DNA of 64,000 nt from Phycomyces blakesleeanus NRRL 1555(-) (Eukaryota; Mucoromycota; Mucoromycetes; Mucorales; Phycomycetaceae): positions 1 through 64,000 of the forward strand of contig NW_017265146.1 in the NCBI RefSeq assembly GCF_001638985.1, given 5' to 3'. The notes below the pieces were generated by a model that was given only the letters and a program-made list of their open reading frames with translations, was not told the DNA's origin and did no database searches. Shown one piece after another: positions 39,934-52,939 of this stretch. Position 1 is the first letter of the stretch; each line of letters opens with the position of its first letter. Both the position numbers and the translations under genes were made by a program.

Positions 39934-41508
39934 TTAAAGATTCTCTACTATTGCTGGTAAATTATTGCGATGAAACCATGGCCAAGGTACTTGTTCTTTA
40001 AAAGTTTCTATAAATAGAAGTTATATAAATATTAATAAAAGAAAAAATTGAGTTTTTTTTTTATTTATTTTATTTTGCTTGACATCTTCTGTCCAAAGAA
40101 ATCTTATCGATAATCTCTTGTCCTTCTTTTATTCTTTTATATATATATATATTTTTTTTAAATTTTTCTCACGTACAATATAAAATATATATAATATGTA
40201 TATATACATAAAAAGAAGAAGGAATAATTTATTCTTACCTGGGTAACTGTGATAGGCATATATTCCTTGTCTCCTGATGGGATCTTTGGTATCTTGATAT
40301 CTCTTCATTAATAATGATGCTGATGCTGATGCTGGTGCTGATGCTGATGCTGATAATGATAATGATAATGATGAAGATGGTGATAAAGGTGGTGCTGATA
40401 GTAACATTAATCTGTGGGCATGAAGACTCTCGGACTCAAGCATGGGTTGCAATATACGTCGTCTAGCATTAATAAACCAGTTTGATATCTGATTTACAGT
40501 CAGTCCTGTCCGATAGGCTAACTCTAACTTTTCCTTCTCGGTCGGATAAGGATGCTTTTTGTGTCGGACAAGCCATGTCTTGAGAAACTCTGTGACCTCT
40601 TTGGGAAGGTTTCCCCGACGCCGTTTCTTGATGCCTTGTTTGACCAGCATTCTCGAATTGGAAGCCGTGTCAACGTCAACTGAGCCTGTAAATCCCTTTG
40701 TTGTTGTTGCTGGTGCTATTGCTGGTACTCCTGATGTTGTTGTTGTTGTTGTTGAATCATGCCGACAACTACCACTACCGCTACCACTAAAGGTACGCCA
40801 ATGACTGGGTGGGCTATCACGTGTACCATTGCTGCTGACACTATTGCTGCTACTGCTGTTACTGCTACTACTGCTACTGCTACTGCTACTACTACTACTA
40901 CTACTACTACTACTGCTGCTTCTGCTGATGTTACTGCTGATATGGTTTGTAGCATTACTGTTGCTGTTGCTGTTGCTGTTGCTGTTATATAGTGAGCCAA
41001 AGATTTGGTTTGATGGCATGTGTATAATATTTTGGTCATCAAGATGATCTAGGAAGAATAGAGAATTATTATTATTATTCCATTTAATTAACTACTAAAG
41101 ACTAAAGACTAAAGACTAAATAAAATAATATTAAAAATCGTTAAATTTGTAAATATGATTATTTATTTATTTATTTATTTATTTATAAAAATAAAATAAA
41201 ATAAAATAAAATAAAATAAAGTAAGATTCTTTATTTATTTACTTATTTACTTATTTACTTTGGTTTGGTGTTCTTGCCCATTGTTGAGCGTTGAACTGTA
41301 ACATTTCGGCTGTCTTTAGTAAATGTCGTTGGATTCGATCGTCAGTGTTTTGATTTCTCGATTGGTTGTCATGATAGATTACGAGTGGTCGAAAGGTTTT
41401 CTAAGAAAAAAACAAAGAAGAATGATATTAATAATGTGTTTAGTTTTTTTTTGCTGTTTGAATAAATCAAATTTTGTAAATCTTTACATTTGTTGATCCA
41501 AAAGACAT
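39934..41508 (-). CDS. TALE-class homeodomain transcription factor
   Basis: Four exons on the minus strand: 41488-41508, 41259-41400, 40239-41048 and 39934-40007 (1047 nt, 348 aa). The homeodomain (about residues 190-252) begins KKRRRGNLPKEV, has the three-residue TALE insertion around KKHPYPTEKEK, and ends with the recognition helix NQISNWFINARRR, typical of PBX/IRX/CUP-like proteins that bind TGAC-type sites. Such proteins act in the nucleus, in fungi often in mating or development. The N-terminal half contains an Asn/Ser stretch and an unbroken run of about 20 Ser coded by tct/agt-type triplet repeats (about 40860-40915), then Thr and Ser/Ala/Pro repeats after the homeodomain. The last short exon, reached through donor GTAAGA, adds PWPWFHRNN and a stop. 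No mating-type gene is seen beside it. Confidence 0.9.
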
Positions 41509-42514
41509 GTTGTAAAAGAAGTATGTTATGATATAGTACAGTATAATGCAACAGAATAGGACAGGATAGTATAGGATAAGGTAGGGTAGGGTAGGGTAGG
41601 GTAGGGTAGAATAATTTTGAAGTAGAAAAATGTTGTAAAGATGTACAGAAACAGAGAGGCTTTTATACCAAAGAAACCAAAAATTCAAAAATTCAAAAAT
41701 TCAAAAAAAAAACAATCTTTCTTGTGCACAAGCCAAAGTTTAAATCACGCTTCTTTTATATATATAGGAAAGAGAAAGTAACAGGTGGGATTTACCAGAA
41801 TAGCATATGTATAAATATATAAATATAAATATATAAAAAAAAAGTTATAGTTTATAATTATAATAATTATTAAATAAATAAATAAAATCTCAATTCGGAT
41901 CTCTTATTCCGCTGTCTTTCCTTCCCTCCTTCCTCCCATTTGATTGAGTGATTGATTTATTTTGCTTTTAGTCCAAGCCAAAGAGAAATCAGCCTCATTC
42001 AAATACTGCACACTACTATGTGCAAGTCTTTGTTTGTCTTTTTGGTTTTGTAAACCAATGTTATTTGTACTATTGATTGTTGTGTAGCCTAAACTAAATA
42101 GCAGTAAGTATTATGATTATGATTATTACTAAAATAAATATATATATATATATAATATTGAGGGGTGTGTAAGCAAAAGTGTGTGATCCATCGGCCGGCT
42201 CTAGAACTCAAAACAAAACAAAATAACAGACAATTCAATATTATTATCATTTTGATTGATTGATTGACTGGCTGACTGGCTGACTGGCTAACTATATGGC
42301 TGACTATATGGATGACTGGGATGACTGAAAAAATTAAAATAAATAAATAAATAATTAATGACTGATTGGTTAATTGTCCGACAAAGATAGTGCCAAGTGA
42401 AAGGCCAGGAAAAAAAATTATATATATAGTTTATAATCCTTGTGTGTTTTCGTATGTGGCTATGTAAGTATATTTGTGTATCTATGTATTTGTGTTTGTG
42501 TTTGTGTTTGTGTT

Positions 42515-42549
<35 letters not shown>

Positions 42550-45500
42550 TTGTGCTATGATGTGTGTGTGAGTGTGAGTGAGTGAGTGAGTGAGTGAGTG
42601 AGTGAGTGAGTAAAAGAGAGAAAGAGAGAGAATGGAAGCGTTGTGTGTACAAAAAAAACACACACACATACATACGCATGTGTATAGGTATATATTTAAT
42701 CATGAAATTCTCATGTCAAATTCAAATTCAAATTCAAATTCAAATTCAAAACATAAGCAAGTTACTGTTACTGCTACCATTTATCGTTATTCTATGAATC
42801 TCTCTCTCTTTCTCTCTCTTTATATGATAATCACTTTTATCACAGAAAAGTAAAAAAGAAAAGAAAAAGGAAAGAAAGTTGGGATTTAGTGTTGTAGAAA
42901 TCACAACAAATTCTCATAAATTTATGGAAATATAACATACAGACTTATATTCTACTTATAAAACATAGGAATCTTGTTTACTCTTATTATTTTTTCTTAA
43001 TTCCCCTAACCCTGTTCTTTCCTTGTGAAGCAGTAACACAAAGCACAACCGATCACTTATATAGTTAATGACACGATCATGCGTTTGTTCATTATTACAT
43101 ATCTACTCTGTACAGACATACACAATATATACTGTATATATACAGTGTATATTGTGTCGTCTACTTATTCCATTCCTTCCGACAAAATAAGAATAATCAT
43201 AATAATTATAGTAATTTACAGGTAATTATTCAAATATACAAATTCCTTCCTTCCTTCCTTATTTAATATATTTAGATATATACATTACTTGAGATTCATA
43301 ACAATTCTCTTCTTTTATTTAGAAGTCGAATTCATTCAAAATTAAAGTATTACAATTATAGCTATATATATATATATATATATATGGGTGTGGGTATGTT
43401 TGTAGTGACGGGTCCACTGAAAAAGTGTATTATTAATGTTTCATCTTTTTGTTTATTTATTTTTTTGCTCACACACTAAAGTAGAGCAAATTAAAGTAAA
43501 GCAGAACAGAGTAAAGATCTGGACTGTGAATATCCCTTGTTGACTGACATGAGAAATGATTAAAGTGAAATATTGTTATTGACACAGGTTAGAATACTTA
43601 TCACATGACAAACCCAATATATTGAGATATATATATATATCAAATAATCAAATTAAATCGAATCGAATCAAATCAAATGAAATCAAATCAAATCAACTCG
43701 GGTATCGGTGCGAGTATTGTCATTTCCATTTCCATTTCCATTATCGTTATCATTAGTATTATCATTAGCATTGTCATTGTCATTGTCATTATTTTATTCT
43801 TTATTTTGGTCACTAGGCAACCAATGTAGTCTCGAGATCTCAAATTATAATAAAATAAAATAAAATAAAATAAAAAAACAGGGATCATACAACGATCGTC
43901 TGGGAATGTCTCCAGACCAGGTCCCTTGATACATTATGTGACCATCTATAGATATATATATATATATATATATTGTCTGGACGCATCTGTGGGCTGGAAT
44001 TATCAGTGGATACCAATGTACATCAGCCGATATTTCTTTTATATTTATATTTGTACAAGTTTACTATCATTCACTCACTCAGTTAGTCATTTATTCATCT
44101 ATACTCTTCTTTATATGTGTCTGCCTTTAACTATCTATACATCATTCATTCTCTTTTTTTTTTCTATTTCCTTTTAGTTTATCCCGTGAAATCACTTGCT
44201 TCCACCCCCTATATTTTCCCTTTTTTTCTTTTCTCTCTTCTTTTCTTCTTTTGTACATCAGCCTTTGCCTGGTGCTCTCTAGTTCACCAAAAAGGAAAAA
44301 ACAATATATATAAAAGAGAGTTTCGGTCACTCTCCGTCAAAATAATCCGCCCAAAGCAATCACTATATTATTTATATAAATCTTATTTATTTATTTATTT
44401 ATTTATTGATTGATTGATATTCTCTCTAAATGTTTCAAGCTGTTTCCATGGTTACAATTACAACAATTGTTTCAACTATTTATTTATTTAAAATTGAGAG
44501 AGAAAGAGAAAAAACATATGTAAAATAAAATAAAAAAGTCTTGTCAGGATATCATAAAAATAATTGTATATACATTGTGCTACAATTCTCACTATACAAG
44601 AAAGAGCACGGACATTCTTTGCGCAAAGGCAACCCACAAAACTGCTGATGTCTTGGGACTTGCAAGAAAAAAAAATTATATCCTTTTATATATATACAAT
44701 TTATATGGAGATAAGCAACATCTTGTAATGTACATATTAGAATTTCAATTTTACAACAACCAAAAACAGATCCCAAATTGTCCCCGTGAACATTGAAGAT
44801 GGAGCTTGTGAAATCCAAACTAAAAATAAAAAATAAAAAAAAGAGGGATACTGATAATACCATTTCCCTTTTTCTTTTTTTTTGTTTGGATTTCACAAGT
44901 ATTATATATATATATATATTGGATTCAATTTTGTACTCGTAATTCTTAATCTCTTTGTTTCTTTTTCAAGCATGAATTTCCATGTGGGTAGATGTGTTTT
45001 AAGAAAAAAAATCATTTTTTTTCAGTGGTTCCCAACCAATCTAAAGAAAGCCAAAAAAAAAATGAGCCCCAAAAAATGACCAAAGAAGCTATTTAATACT
45101 AAATATAAGTTTTGGTATAGATCATTACAAACTTGGTTTCCATAGCCACAGAATGTAATAAAGAAAGTGTTGGGATTGACGGATATAAGTATTAACCCAA
45201 TTTTAATGTAAAATGTAATGTGTTTCTATATGTACAAGTATGATTGATGATTATGATTGTATTTTGGTGTGTCACCTACAGGTTTGGGCTACTTTATCAC
45301 TAAACTAATTTCATTTAACTCGATTTTAGATTCAATATATATATATATATACACGATGATAATGATATGGGACATATTGACCCTATAGACTTATAATCTA
45401 AATTAAAGTACACAGCTAGATTTAACCCACAGACCACATAATTTTTGAACACCTAAAGGGTTCACATACATACTGACTCCCTTTACACGAGGGAAAAGGT

Positions 45501-46170
45501 CAATCTCTTCAACTCTTCCTTTCTCACTCTCTCTATCTTTCTCTTACACATTCTTCATGTGCTTAATGCTTTGATAGAATATACAGCTCGTATATAACGT
45601 AACCTAATCTAATGCAACTCAACTCAATTCAATTCAATTCAATTCAATTAATAAAAACTCATTAAAAGTATATATATATATTTTGAGTGAATGAGTGATT
45701 GTTTAATGTGTGCTTGTGCTTTTTCTTCCTTCTTGCTTGTTTACAGTATATAAAATATAAAATATAGAATATAAAAAATATAAAAAAAAATATAAAAAAT
45801 AGAAATAAAATAGAAATAAACAAAGTGTAATATAAAAAAGAAAAGAAAATATATAAAGAAAAAAGAAATAAGTAGAGAGAAATTAAGGTGTATCTGTCTT
45901 GTCTTGTCTTGTCTTGTATTGACTTGGCTTGACTTGTCTTATATGCCTTGTCTTGTGTGTCTTGTCTCGTGTGTCTTGTCTTGTTTGTATGAATGAGCTG
46001 AATTGCATTGAATTGCATTGAATTGAGTTGAATTGATATCTGTTGGTTGATTGATTGATTGGTTGATTTACTGTTTGTCTGAATTATTCAGTTTTATAAT
46101 AGGAATTTCTTATTCTTATTCTTCTCTCTTATTTTTCTCTTCTTCTTCTTAATTCTTTCTTTTGCTTTTT
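41509..46170. other. Long intergenic region, mostly simple sequence
   Basis: 4.7 kb with no firm gene. Notable: (GTAGG)6 at 41581-41609, (tgtgcc/tgtgtt)n near 42488-42550, (gagt)n near 42570-42610, (caaatt)6 near 42718-42750, a 38-bp palindrome at 43120-43157, (aatca)n near 43660-43697 and (gtctt) repeats near 45895-45980. A possible small secreted protein at 44552-44842 is listed separately. Confidence 0.5.
44552..44842 (-). CDS. Possible small secreted Cys-rich protein (speculative)
   Basis: On the minus strand an ATG near 44860 or earlier opens a hydrophobic leader (LSVSLFFLFFIFSLDFTSS). A candidate intron follows, with donor GTAAAA near 44743 and acceptor TTGCAAG near 44661. The joined second part has the spacing C-x6-C-x8-C-x-C-x7-C before a TGA at 44552. 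A leader plus paired cysteines suits a small secreted protein of about 70 aa. The leader, however, is coded by a T-rich stretch that lies between arms of an inverted repeat, and such runs give hydrophobic peptides by chance. Low confidence. Confidence 0.2.
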   Translation of the reverse strand, partial: FFLFFIFSLDFTSSIFNVHGDNLGSVFGCCKIEILICTLQDVAYLHINCIYIKGYNFFFLQVPRHQQFCGLPLRKECPCSFLYSENCSTMYIQLFL

Positions 46171-48165
46171 TTAAAGGGGTTTCACTAAAATATGGTCATC
46201 AGCAGAATTCGACTGAGGCCGGGATTGAAGGAGCTCAATTTGTTCAAGTGCCTCTTGGTATCGTACAAGCACTTCGTCCAACTCTTTGGTCGTCTCCTGA
46301 TGGTCTTCCTGGAGCTCGTTGTACGCTTGACTCAATTGTCTAATACGCTCGGCCTGGAACATCGATTCTTCTTCTAGTGCAGCAGCCGCTGCCACAACAG
46401 CAGCCGCAGTCACCTCTGACTCCTTTTGTTGCTGTGGCTCATCCCCAACAACCATTGTCATGTCACTATCAGTCTCACTTGCTGACCCAAGTACCACACT
46501 GCCGCTGCCAGTTATCCCTCCTCCTCCACCTGTTGTTGTGGACAGTGATAATGATGTAGAGGCGTCACTCAAACTCAAGTTTCCAGTCATGGCCATCAAG
46601 AGCCGTCCCTCTAATTCCTCGACCTTTGCAGCCAGCAAGGCCCGCTCTGCATCTGTCGCTGCCCCTCGCTGTTCCAGACTAGCAATGTAGTTTTCTGTAG
46701 ATTCATCAACCTCCTTAAGCTTCATAACCCTACTTCTCAATTCATTCAGGTGCTCTTGGTCCCGGACTGCATCACGTGTAGAGTGTCGCAGCTTCTCTTC
46801 TAGTTCCTCAATATATGCGTCATTTGAGTGCTCATTCTCGAGCACCTTGGACAACCTGAGCCGAAGATCCATAATCGTCTGTTCCTGACTCTCGATCACA
46901 ATCTCACACTGTTCCTGCTTTGCCAACTGTTCGTGGAACCCATAGTCGGAGTGGTTGATGGCCGCCTGGGCCATGGCCAGCTGTGACTCGAGAGCCGAGA
47001 TGCTCTTTTCGTACTCTTCGATCACAGGTTCGACAAGATGCTGGAAATCCAATTCACGCGACTGTTTGAGTTCAATCTCCTTTTTCCACATGTCGGTCGA
47101 CGTCCTCAGTCGTCTCAATTCGTCTTCAGCTACCCGGTTTTTTTCACGTGTGACCGACAGCTCGAAATCCATCTCCTCGACCTGCCGCTGGAGGTCTGCG
47201 ATCAACGACTGCTGGTCCTGTGTGGACTGGTCAACGTCAAGCATATGGTGGTTGTGGTTATGACTGCTGTTGAGGGACATTGGACTGTCGGGTTCTGATT
47301 TGCTGCCGTTACTGATGTTAATGGGCTGCGACCGAGCCAAGTTGTTCCTCAGTTTGCCAACCATGGATCGCAGCAATTCAATATTGTCGGTCGTCATCCA
47401 TTCTTCGGCCTCGTTCTTCTCGACCTTGTTCTTGATATTTCGGGCACGGTTGGCGTACTGCAGTGTGTTGAGCGTCTCGGCCAGATTGGATTCGGCCGGA
47501 CTTGCACAGGCAATCATCAGGGTGGTTGCACTACCGCCTAATGAGTCCTGCAGGAGGCGGGTAAGTTTAGAGTCACGATAAGGGACGTGGGTGCTTCTTT
47601 TGGATGGATCACCCAGGGCCGAGATGACATTGCCCAGGGCAAGTAGTCCACCGTTAATATTGATACCTTCCTTGCGTCGATCTCCCTCTGCAGCTGTTCT
47701 TTTCAACTAAAGAAGAAAGAAAATCAATAAAATAAAAATAAAAATAAAAGTAAAAATAAAAAAATTAAGTTAAATCAAATCGATAAATTTACCCGTTCAC
47801 TGCCAGCAAGATCAACAAAGTTGAATTTTGAGTTGGTCACAATCCACTCTCCATCTTCTGCTCGTCCATTCATTGCACTCATCGGTCGTTGTTTCCCGTG
47901 AAGTTTTGAGGGCACCGGACTGGCTGCTCGACTTATCTGACCTCCACCGCCATGGCTCACCCATCGCTCCTGTCGAAGAGTGACCGAGAAAATTGCATGA
48001 GACCGAGATGATTGTTCGTTCATGTCTGTAGAACCAGTGGCTCTGTTTAGTGTACCCTGTTGTAGATGACTTGAAAATCAAATCAAAAATCAAAAATCAA
48101 AAATAAATAAAGTAAGATTAGATGAATTATACTTGACACAATATGCAAATCAAGTCAAGTCAAAG

Positions 48166-48196
<31 letters not shown>

Positions 48197-49975
48197 ACAT
48201 ATAAACATGCTTATTACTCACTAGAGAACATCTTCAGTATTTGATACCGTCACTTCCTTAACACCCGTCCAATAAATATGCCCTTTTGTGTCTTCTCGGA
48301 TATTGACTGGAGGCCGTTCCGAAGGTGGTGCAGAGTTGAGCAGATCGATGAGATCCTCGTTGTAAATCTCTACAAATGACACCTTTACACTGAATCGATA
48401 TCGTGCCGGTGCACTCACGCTTGCCGGGCTCGACAGGCGCGAGACCGGTCGGAGTCGTCCCCCGGGTTTACCAGGTGGATCGTTTGAATTGACTGAAGAT
48501 GGAGAGGTAGGTCGGGTGTCATTTTGCTGGAGGAGATCGAATAAAAGAGACATGGCTCTGGGTACAATTCCTTCTTGTTCTAAATCGAATCGTCCGCTGT
48601 GTTGTGCTGTTCCCATTGTATACGTTTTTCCAGAAGACGTTTGGCCCTAGAAAAAATAAAAAATAAAAAATAATCCATTGTTGTATTTTGGATGATGATG
48701 ATTGGAGATGATTGTAGATGATTGTCGATGTTCAATTTGTTGTACAAGTGGAATGCAAGGGTATAAGCGTATGAGTGTGTGCGTATGTACGTATGTGCGT
48801 ATATGCGTATGTGTCCAAGTGTGTTTCCGTATGTGTTTCCGTGTATCCGTGTGTTTGTGTGTTTGTGTGTTTGTGTTATCGAGAGTAGTGTATGTGTGTG
48901 GATTTGTGTGGATGTTCAATATAGTAGTATAGATGAGCAAAACCATTTTGATATTCTGAAATAGCGAATGGTTCATATGTATTATACGATATTCTTTTCT
49001 TGCCCATATTCTTTTTTTCTCTCTCTCTCTTTCTCTCTCTTTCTTTATTTTACTTGAATGAGTATATATACACAATTATACATATATACAAAAGAAAAGT
49101 GTGTGTTCTTACATAAGCTAGGATGGTGACATTGTAGCCTAATTACGATTTGAAATGCACACATTCGAAATATAGACAATGTAAAAAAGCAAAAAGACCA
49201 AAGGGAAGATAAAGAAGAAAGCCAAAAAAAAGAGAGTATATATATACACACAAATAAATGATGGTTCAAAAAACAAAACAAAAAGCAAATTATGAACAAG
49301 TTTTGCTTTGGTTTGCTTTGTTTTGTTTCGCTTCGTTTCGTTTCGTTTTTCTTTTGTTTCTTCGTCGTCGTCTTCTTTATACTCTATATCCATATCTATC
49401 TATCTACATATCTATCTGTCTCTTTCCTTCCTTTCTTCCTTCTGTCCTTATTCTTTTTTGTTTTACTTTATTCCACTCTAATGTACTTATTCTCTTCTTG
49501 ATGATGCCTATTTCTTGTTTTACTGAACTCACCTTCGACAAACTTGTGAATGAGTTTCTGACCAACAGCAGCAAAGATCTCGCTTTGTCTACTCTCAGGA
49601 CCAAACACATGGTCGAAAGTGAAGAGTTTGTTTAAGGGTACGACATGAACAGACTTCTCTAGAGCTCGTAGACAGTCTCCATTAGCGAGATTAGCAAACC
49701 GTGGTTGTGCACGGTCCTTTTCGCTAAGTGTACGGATACGAAGAGCTAAATACACACAAGCACAAGCACAGACACATATGAATAAACGAATATATATATT
49801 TAAAAAAAAGGAGTTGTTTTATTGTTATTTTAGAATGGAGATGACAAGGCATTATGTATCTAATATTAATTTCTTAATTTTTTTTTATTAAAATAAAATA
49901 ATTGTGAGAAGGTTTAGGTTTAAATGACTTGCCTACTTGGACAGCAGCAATCTGGCCTTGACCATCTTTTGCCAT
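46171..49975 (-). CDS. Kinesin-4 family motor (KIF4/KIF21-like)
   Basis: Six exons on the minus strand: 49933-49975, 49533-49745, 49113-49138, 48222-48646, 47793-48069 and 46171-47706 (2520 nt, 839 aa). The N-terminal motor (about 1-425) has the P-loop GQTSSGKT (95-102), switch I NEQSSRSH (253-260) and switch [10 protein letters not shown] (321-328). It also has [22 protein letters not shown] and [19 protein letters not shown]. The ININ-GLLALGN form is typical of kinesin-4, plus-end motors of spindle, chromosome or cortical microtubules. Residues about 480-830 are predicted coiled coil, broken by a Ser/Thr/Gly-rich segment and a poly-Ala run. At 839 aa it lacks the long tail of animal KIF4. 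Intron 1 has a GC donor (GCAAGT); intron 4 ends in AAG. Exon 3 is only 26 nt. Confidence 0.93.
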
Positions 49976-51132
49976 CGGATGTTCTTTGGGTCGGCTATTG
50001 TAATAAGAAAGAAAGAAGAGGAAGAAGTAGGAGTGGAAGAAGTAGAGGTAAAGGTAAAAGTAGAAGAAGTAGAAAAATAAGATTTTTTTTTTAAAAAAAA
50101 AAGAAAAAAAGGAAAAGAAAAGAAGAAACTATATAAAAAATATATATATACACAAACACACGCACACAAAACAAGTTTTTTTTTTTTTTTTTTATTATTT
50201 TTATTTTTATTTTTTTATATATATGAAATAAATTTAAACGCTTTCAATTTTTCCCACTACAATTTTTCTTTTCTTCTTTCTTTCTAAATTTCCCTCTCCT
50301 CTCCTAGCCTCCTCGCCCCTTATACATCTCCCACTCAGCCTACTCGCTCACTTAATCACTCGACCATTAACCCCACTCACCTATTCACCTATTCACTAAC
50401 CAACCAATCAACCCACAAACTCATCCCATCATATCCCATGCTGTACCATCGTATCATATTCCCCCCTTTTTCATCAAGGATTCAAATGCCGTTCCAGACA
50501 CTCAAATACTCTAATTTTGTACATCTTTAAAATACCTACAATACATATTATGTGTATAATTCAAGCTTGATTGATCCCTGTTTTCAAGTATATCAAATGC
50601 ACACATAGGATCCCATAAGCACATAAACACATAAATATGTAGACATACACATTCATACATACTTGTATCTCTCTCTGTGTGTGTATTCGTATATACACAT
50701 TTCCCTGAGTAGGTGCATGTGTTTAATAGGTGCGTAATTTGTGTTTGACAAATTGAAACAAAATCACCTCTTCTTAATTCAAATATGGTACACCCAGAAG
50801 AAGTCCATTTTCTCTCTGTCTACCATAATTACTTAGCTTTAAATATCTCTTTCCTCATTTTCCTCAAGACCGAATATCCATTCGTCAGATCTCTAGTCTA
50901 TTAATCTCTTCTTGACTATCCTTTCTTTTGTTTTTGTCTTGTACACACAAATATTTTATAACCATCTGCATATACAAATTAAACTCAAAACAAATACATA
51001 TAAATTTATAAATTTATATATATAAATATAAATAAATATATATCCAAATATTCAAATTTTAATAAAAAATATAAAATATTTAATTAATGAAGATGAAAGG
51101 GTTGTTTTGGGTGGTAATGTGTTCGGACGCAT
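49976..51132. other. Intergenic region between kinesin start and uL4 stop
   Basis: No gene seen. Contains a poly(T) run of about 21 near 50176-50193, a pyrimidine-rich stretch (50260-50480) and AT-rich 3'-flanking sequence of the ribosomal protein gene. Confidence 0.5.
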
Positions 51133-52647
51133 TTAAGCGGAGTGGAGAGTCTCGAGGAACTTGGTGGCAACGTGCTTGGTGCGCTTGGACTTCTTGGCGG
51201 GCTGGGCCTTAGAGACCTTGCCAGACTTGCGCTTCAAGTCGGCGACGATCTCGGCACGACGGAGGACCTGAGCGTAGGGGTTGAGGCGGTTCATGACACC
51301 CTGGTTGCGGAGAGGGTTCTTCTTCTGGGTGAAGGGACGCTTCTCGTGCTTGTTACCAGCGGGGCGGACAACAGACTGGATTTCATCAGAGTTGATGAGA
51401 CGGGCAACATCGGGGTTGGTCATGATGTGAGCGGGAAGAACGTAGTCCTTCTTCAAGGTGGCGGGGGTCTCGTAGGTACCGTAGAGGGCATCCAAAAGAC
51501 CGAAGGCGCTCTTGGTCCAGATGACGAAACGGCCAAGGTGACCACCAGGGGCCAACTGCAACAAGTTCAAGCGACGGACGTTGACAACCTCAACACCGGG
51601 CAAGTTGCGGAAAGCCTTGACGATACCGTTGTCCTCGTTGTAGATGACAAGGGGACCGCGACGCTGGCGGTGACGACGGTTACGGAGCTTTCCGACACCA
51701 GCACGGAGCTTGCGAGAGTTGGAGACCTTGACAACATCAGCGTAGGCGTTAACAGCCTTCAAGAGAGCGACGGCATCCTTGGTCTTGGTGAGGGTCTCGA
51801 CATCATCAGCGAGGACGAGGGGAACCTCCTCGATCTTCTCAACACGGTGACCACGGGCCATGACCAACGAAGGAAGAGCAGAGGCAGCCAAAGCAGAGGC
51901 AGTGGCGAAACGCTTCTGGTTCAAGTTGGTCTTGATGTGCCACTTGCGCCAGGTCTTGGTAGGAGCGAACATACGACCACCACGGCACATGTTACCGAAA
52001 GCAGCCTAATATAACAATAATAATAATAGTATTTCATATACAAAAATGAAAAGAATATTAGAATGTTAAGATTACTTCTTTTTTTTAAAAAAAAATGCCC
52101 CCTTTTAATCTAATTACATCAAATTTTCATCTTATTTACCTGACCAGCGCGGTGAGTACCGGAACCGTTGACACGGGGAATACGGGCAACAGCACGACCA
52201 GTACCCCAGGACTCGGCGGAAGTCTGGTGACCAGCCTTCTCAGAGACAGCGTAGGGCTGACGCTTGTTCTTGGCCATGTTGGTGTGGACAAAGTTCACAA
52301 TGTCGGGACGGATGGGGGCCTTGAAGACAGCGGGGAGGGGAAGGGTGGCAGAAGCATCCTTGCCGGTCTTGGAGTAGACGTTGATAACGGGTCTGGCAGC
52401 CGCGGACTATAGTAATGTAGAATGATGACAATTCACAAAAAAAATCATACAATTGCATGGTACAGCATGGCACAGAGCATTAAAAAAATGAGACAATAAT
52501 TTATATAGGTTAATATATATATATATATTTGAGAAAAAAGGTCAATTGGCAGTGTTCTTGGATTGACGAGTAGACGGATGGATAGGATTCGAGTGGGGAT
52601 GTCTATTTTTCGTATGTATTTCTGTTGTATCTATATGTATTTACCAT
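51133..52647 (-). CDS. RPL4: 60S ribosomal protein uL4 (L4/L1)
   Basis: Three exons on the minus strand: the start codon alone at 52645-52647, then 52140-52406 and 51133-52005 (1143 nt, 380 aa). uL4 is a core protein of the large subunit whose extended loop lines the peptide exit tunnel. Visible family blocks: [33 protein letters not shown], the tunnel-loop region [25 protein letters not shown] (around residues 88-112), [36 protein letters not shown] and a basic tail. Codon choice is strongly biased towards C-ending and G-ending codons, unlike its neighbours, as expected for a highly expressed gene. An intron directly after the ATG (donor GTAAAT) is common in fungal ribosomal protein genes and often boosts expression. 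Certain. Confidence 0.98.
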
Positions 52648-52939
52648 CTTTAGGATCGATGGGAAAAAAGAGGGTGGACAATACAACGACCAAGACATCT
52701 TGCCCTATGGCTTTGTTCAAACCCCGCCAGGTGACTCGTTTCACACCTGGGGTTGGATTCAGGTCGATTTTCATTCATGCCAATTTTATTTCATTCTATT
52801 TTATTCTCATTTTTGCCAAGCAATATCTAATTATATATACACACATACATACATATTTATATATCTATAAAGACAAAGAACACAGATACACCAAGAAACA
52901 AAGAACAGAAATACTGGACAACTTCTTCTTTTTAATATA
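52648..52939. promoter_or_regulatory. Shared divergent promoter region RPL4 / AMSH-like gene
   Basis: Only 292 bp separate the two start codons, so both promoters and 5' UTRs must fit here. The only sequence landmark is a relatively GC-rich block near 52680-52760, next to the uL4 side. I see no unambiguous TATA box or ribosomal-gene element, so this call is positional. Confidence 0.5.

Noticed and set aside
43870..44420. Possible small exons on the plus strand (for example around 43980 and 44262)
   Set aside because: Splice-like borders exist but no combination gave a recognisable or convincingly coding product.
51142..52014. 290-codon plus-strand ORF opposite RPL4
   Set aside because: Antisense shadow caused by the strong codon bias of the uL4 gene.
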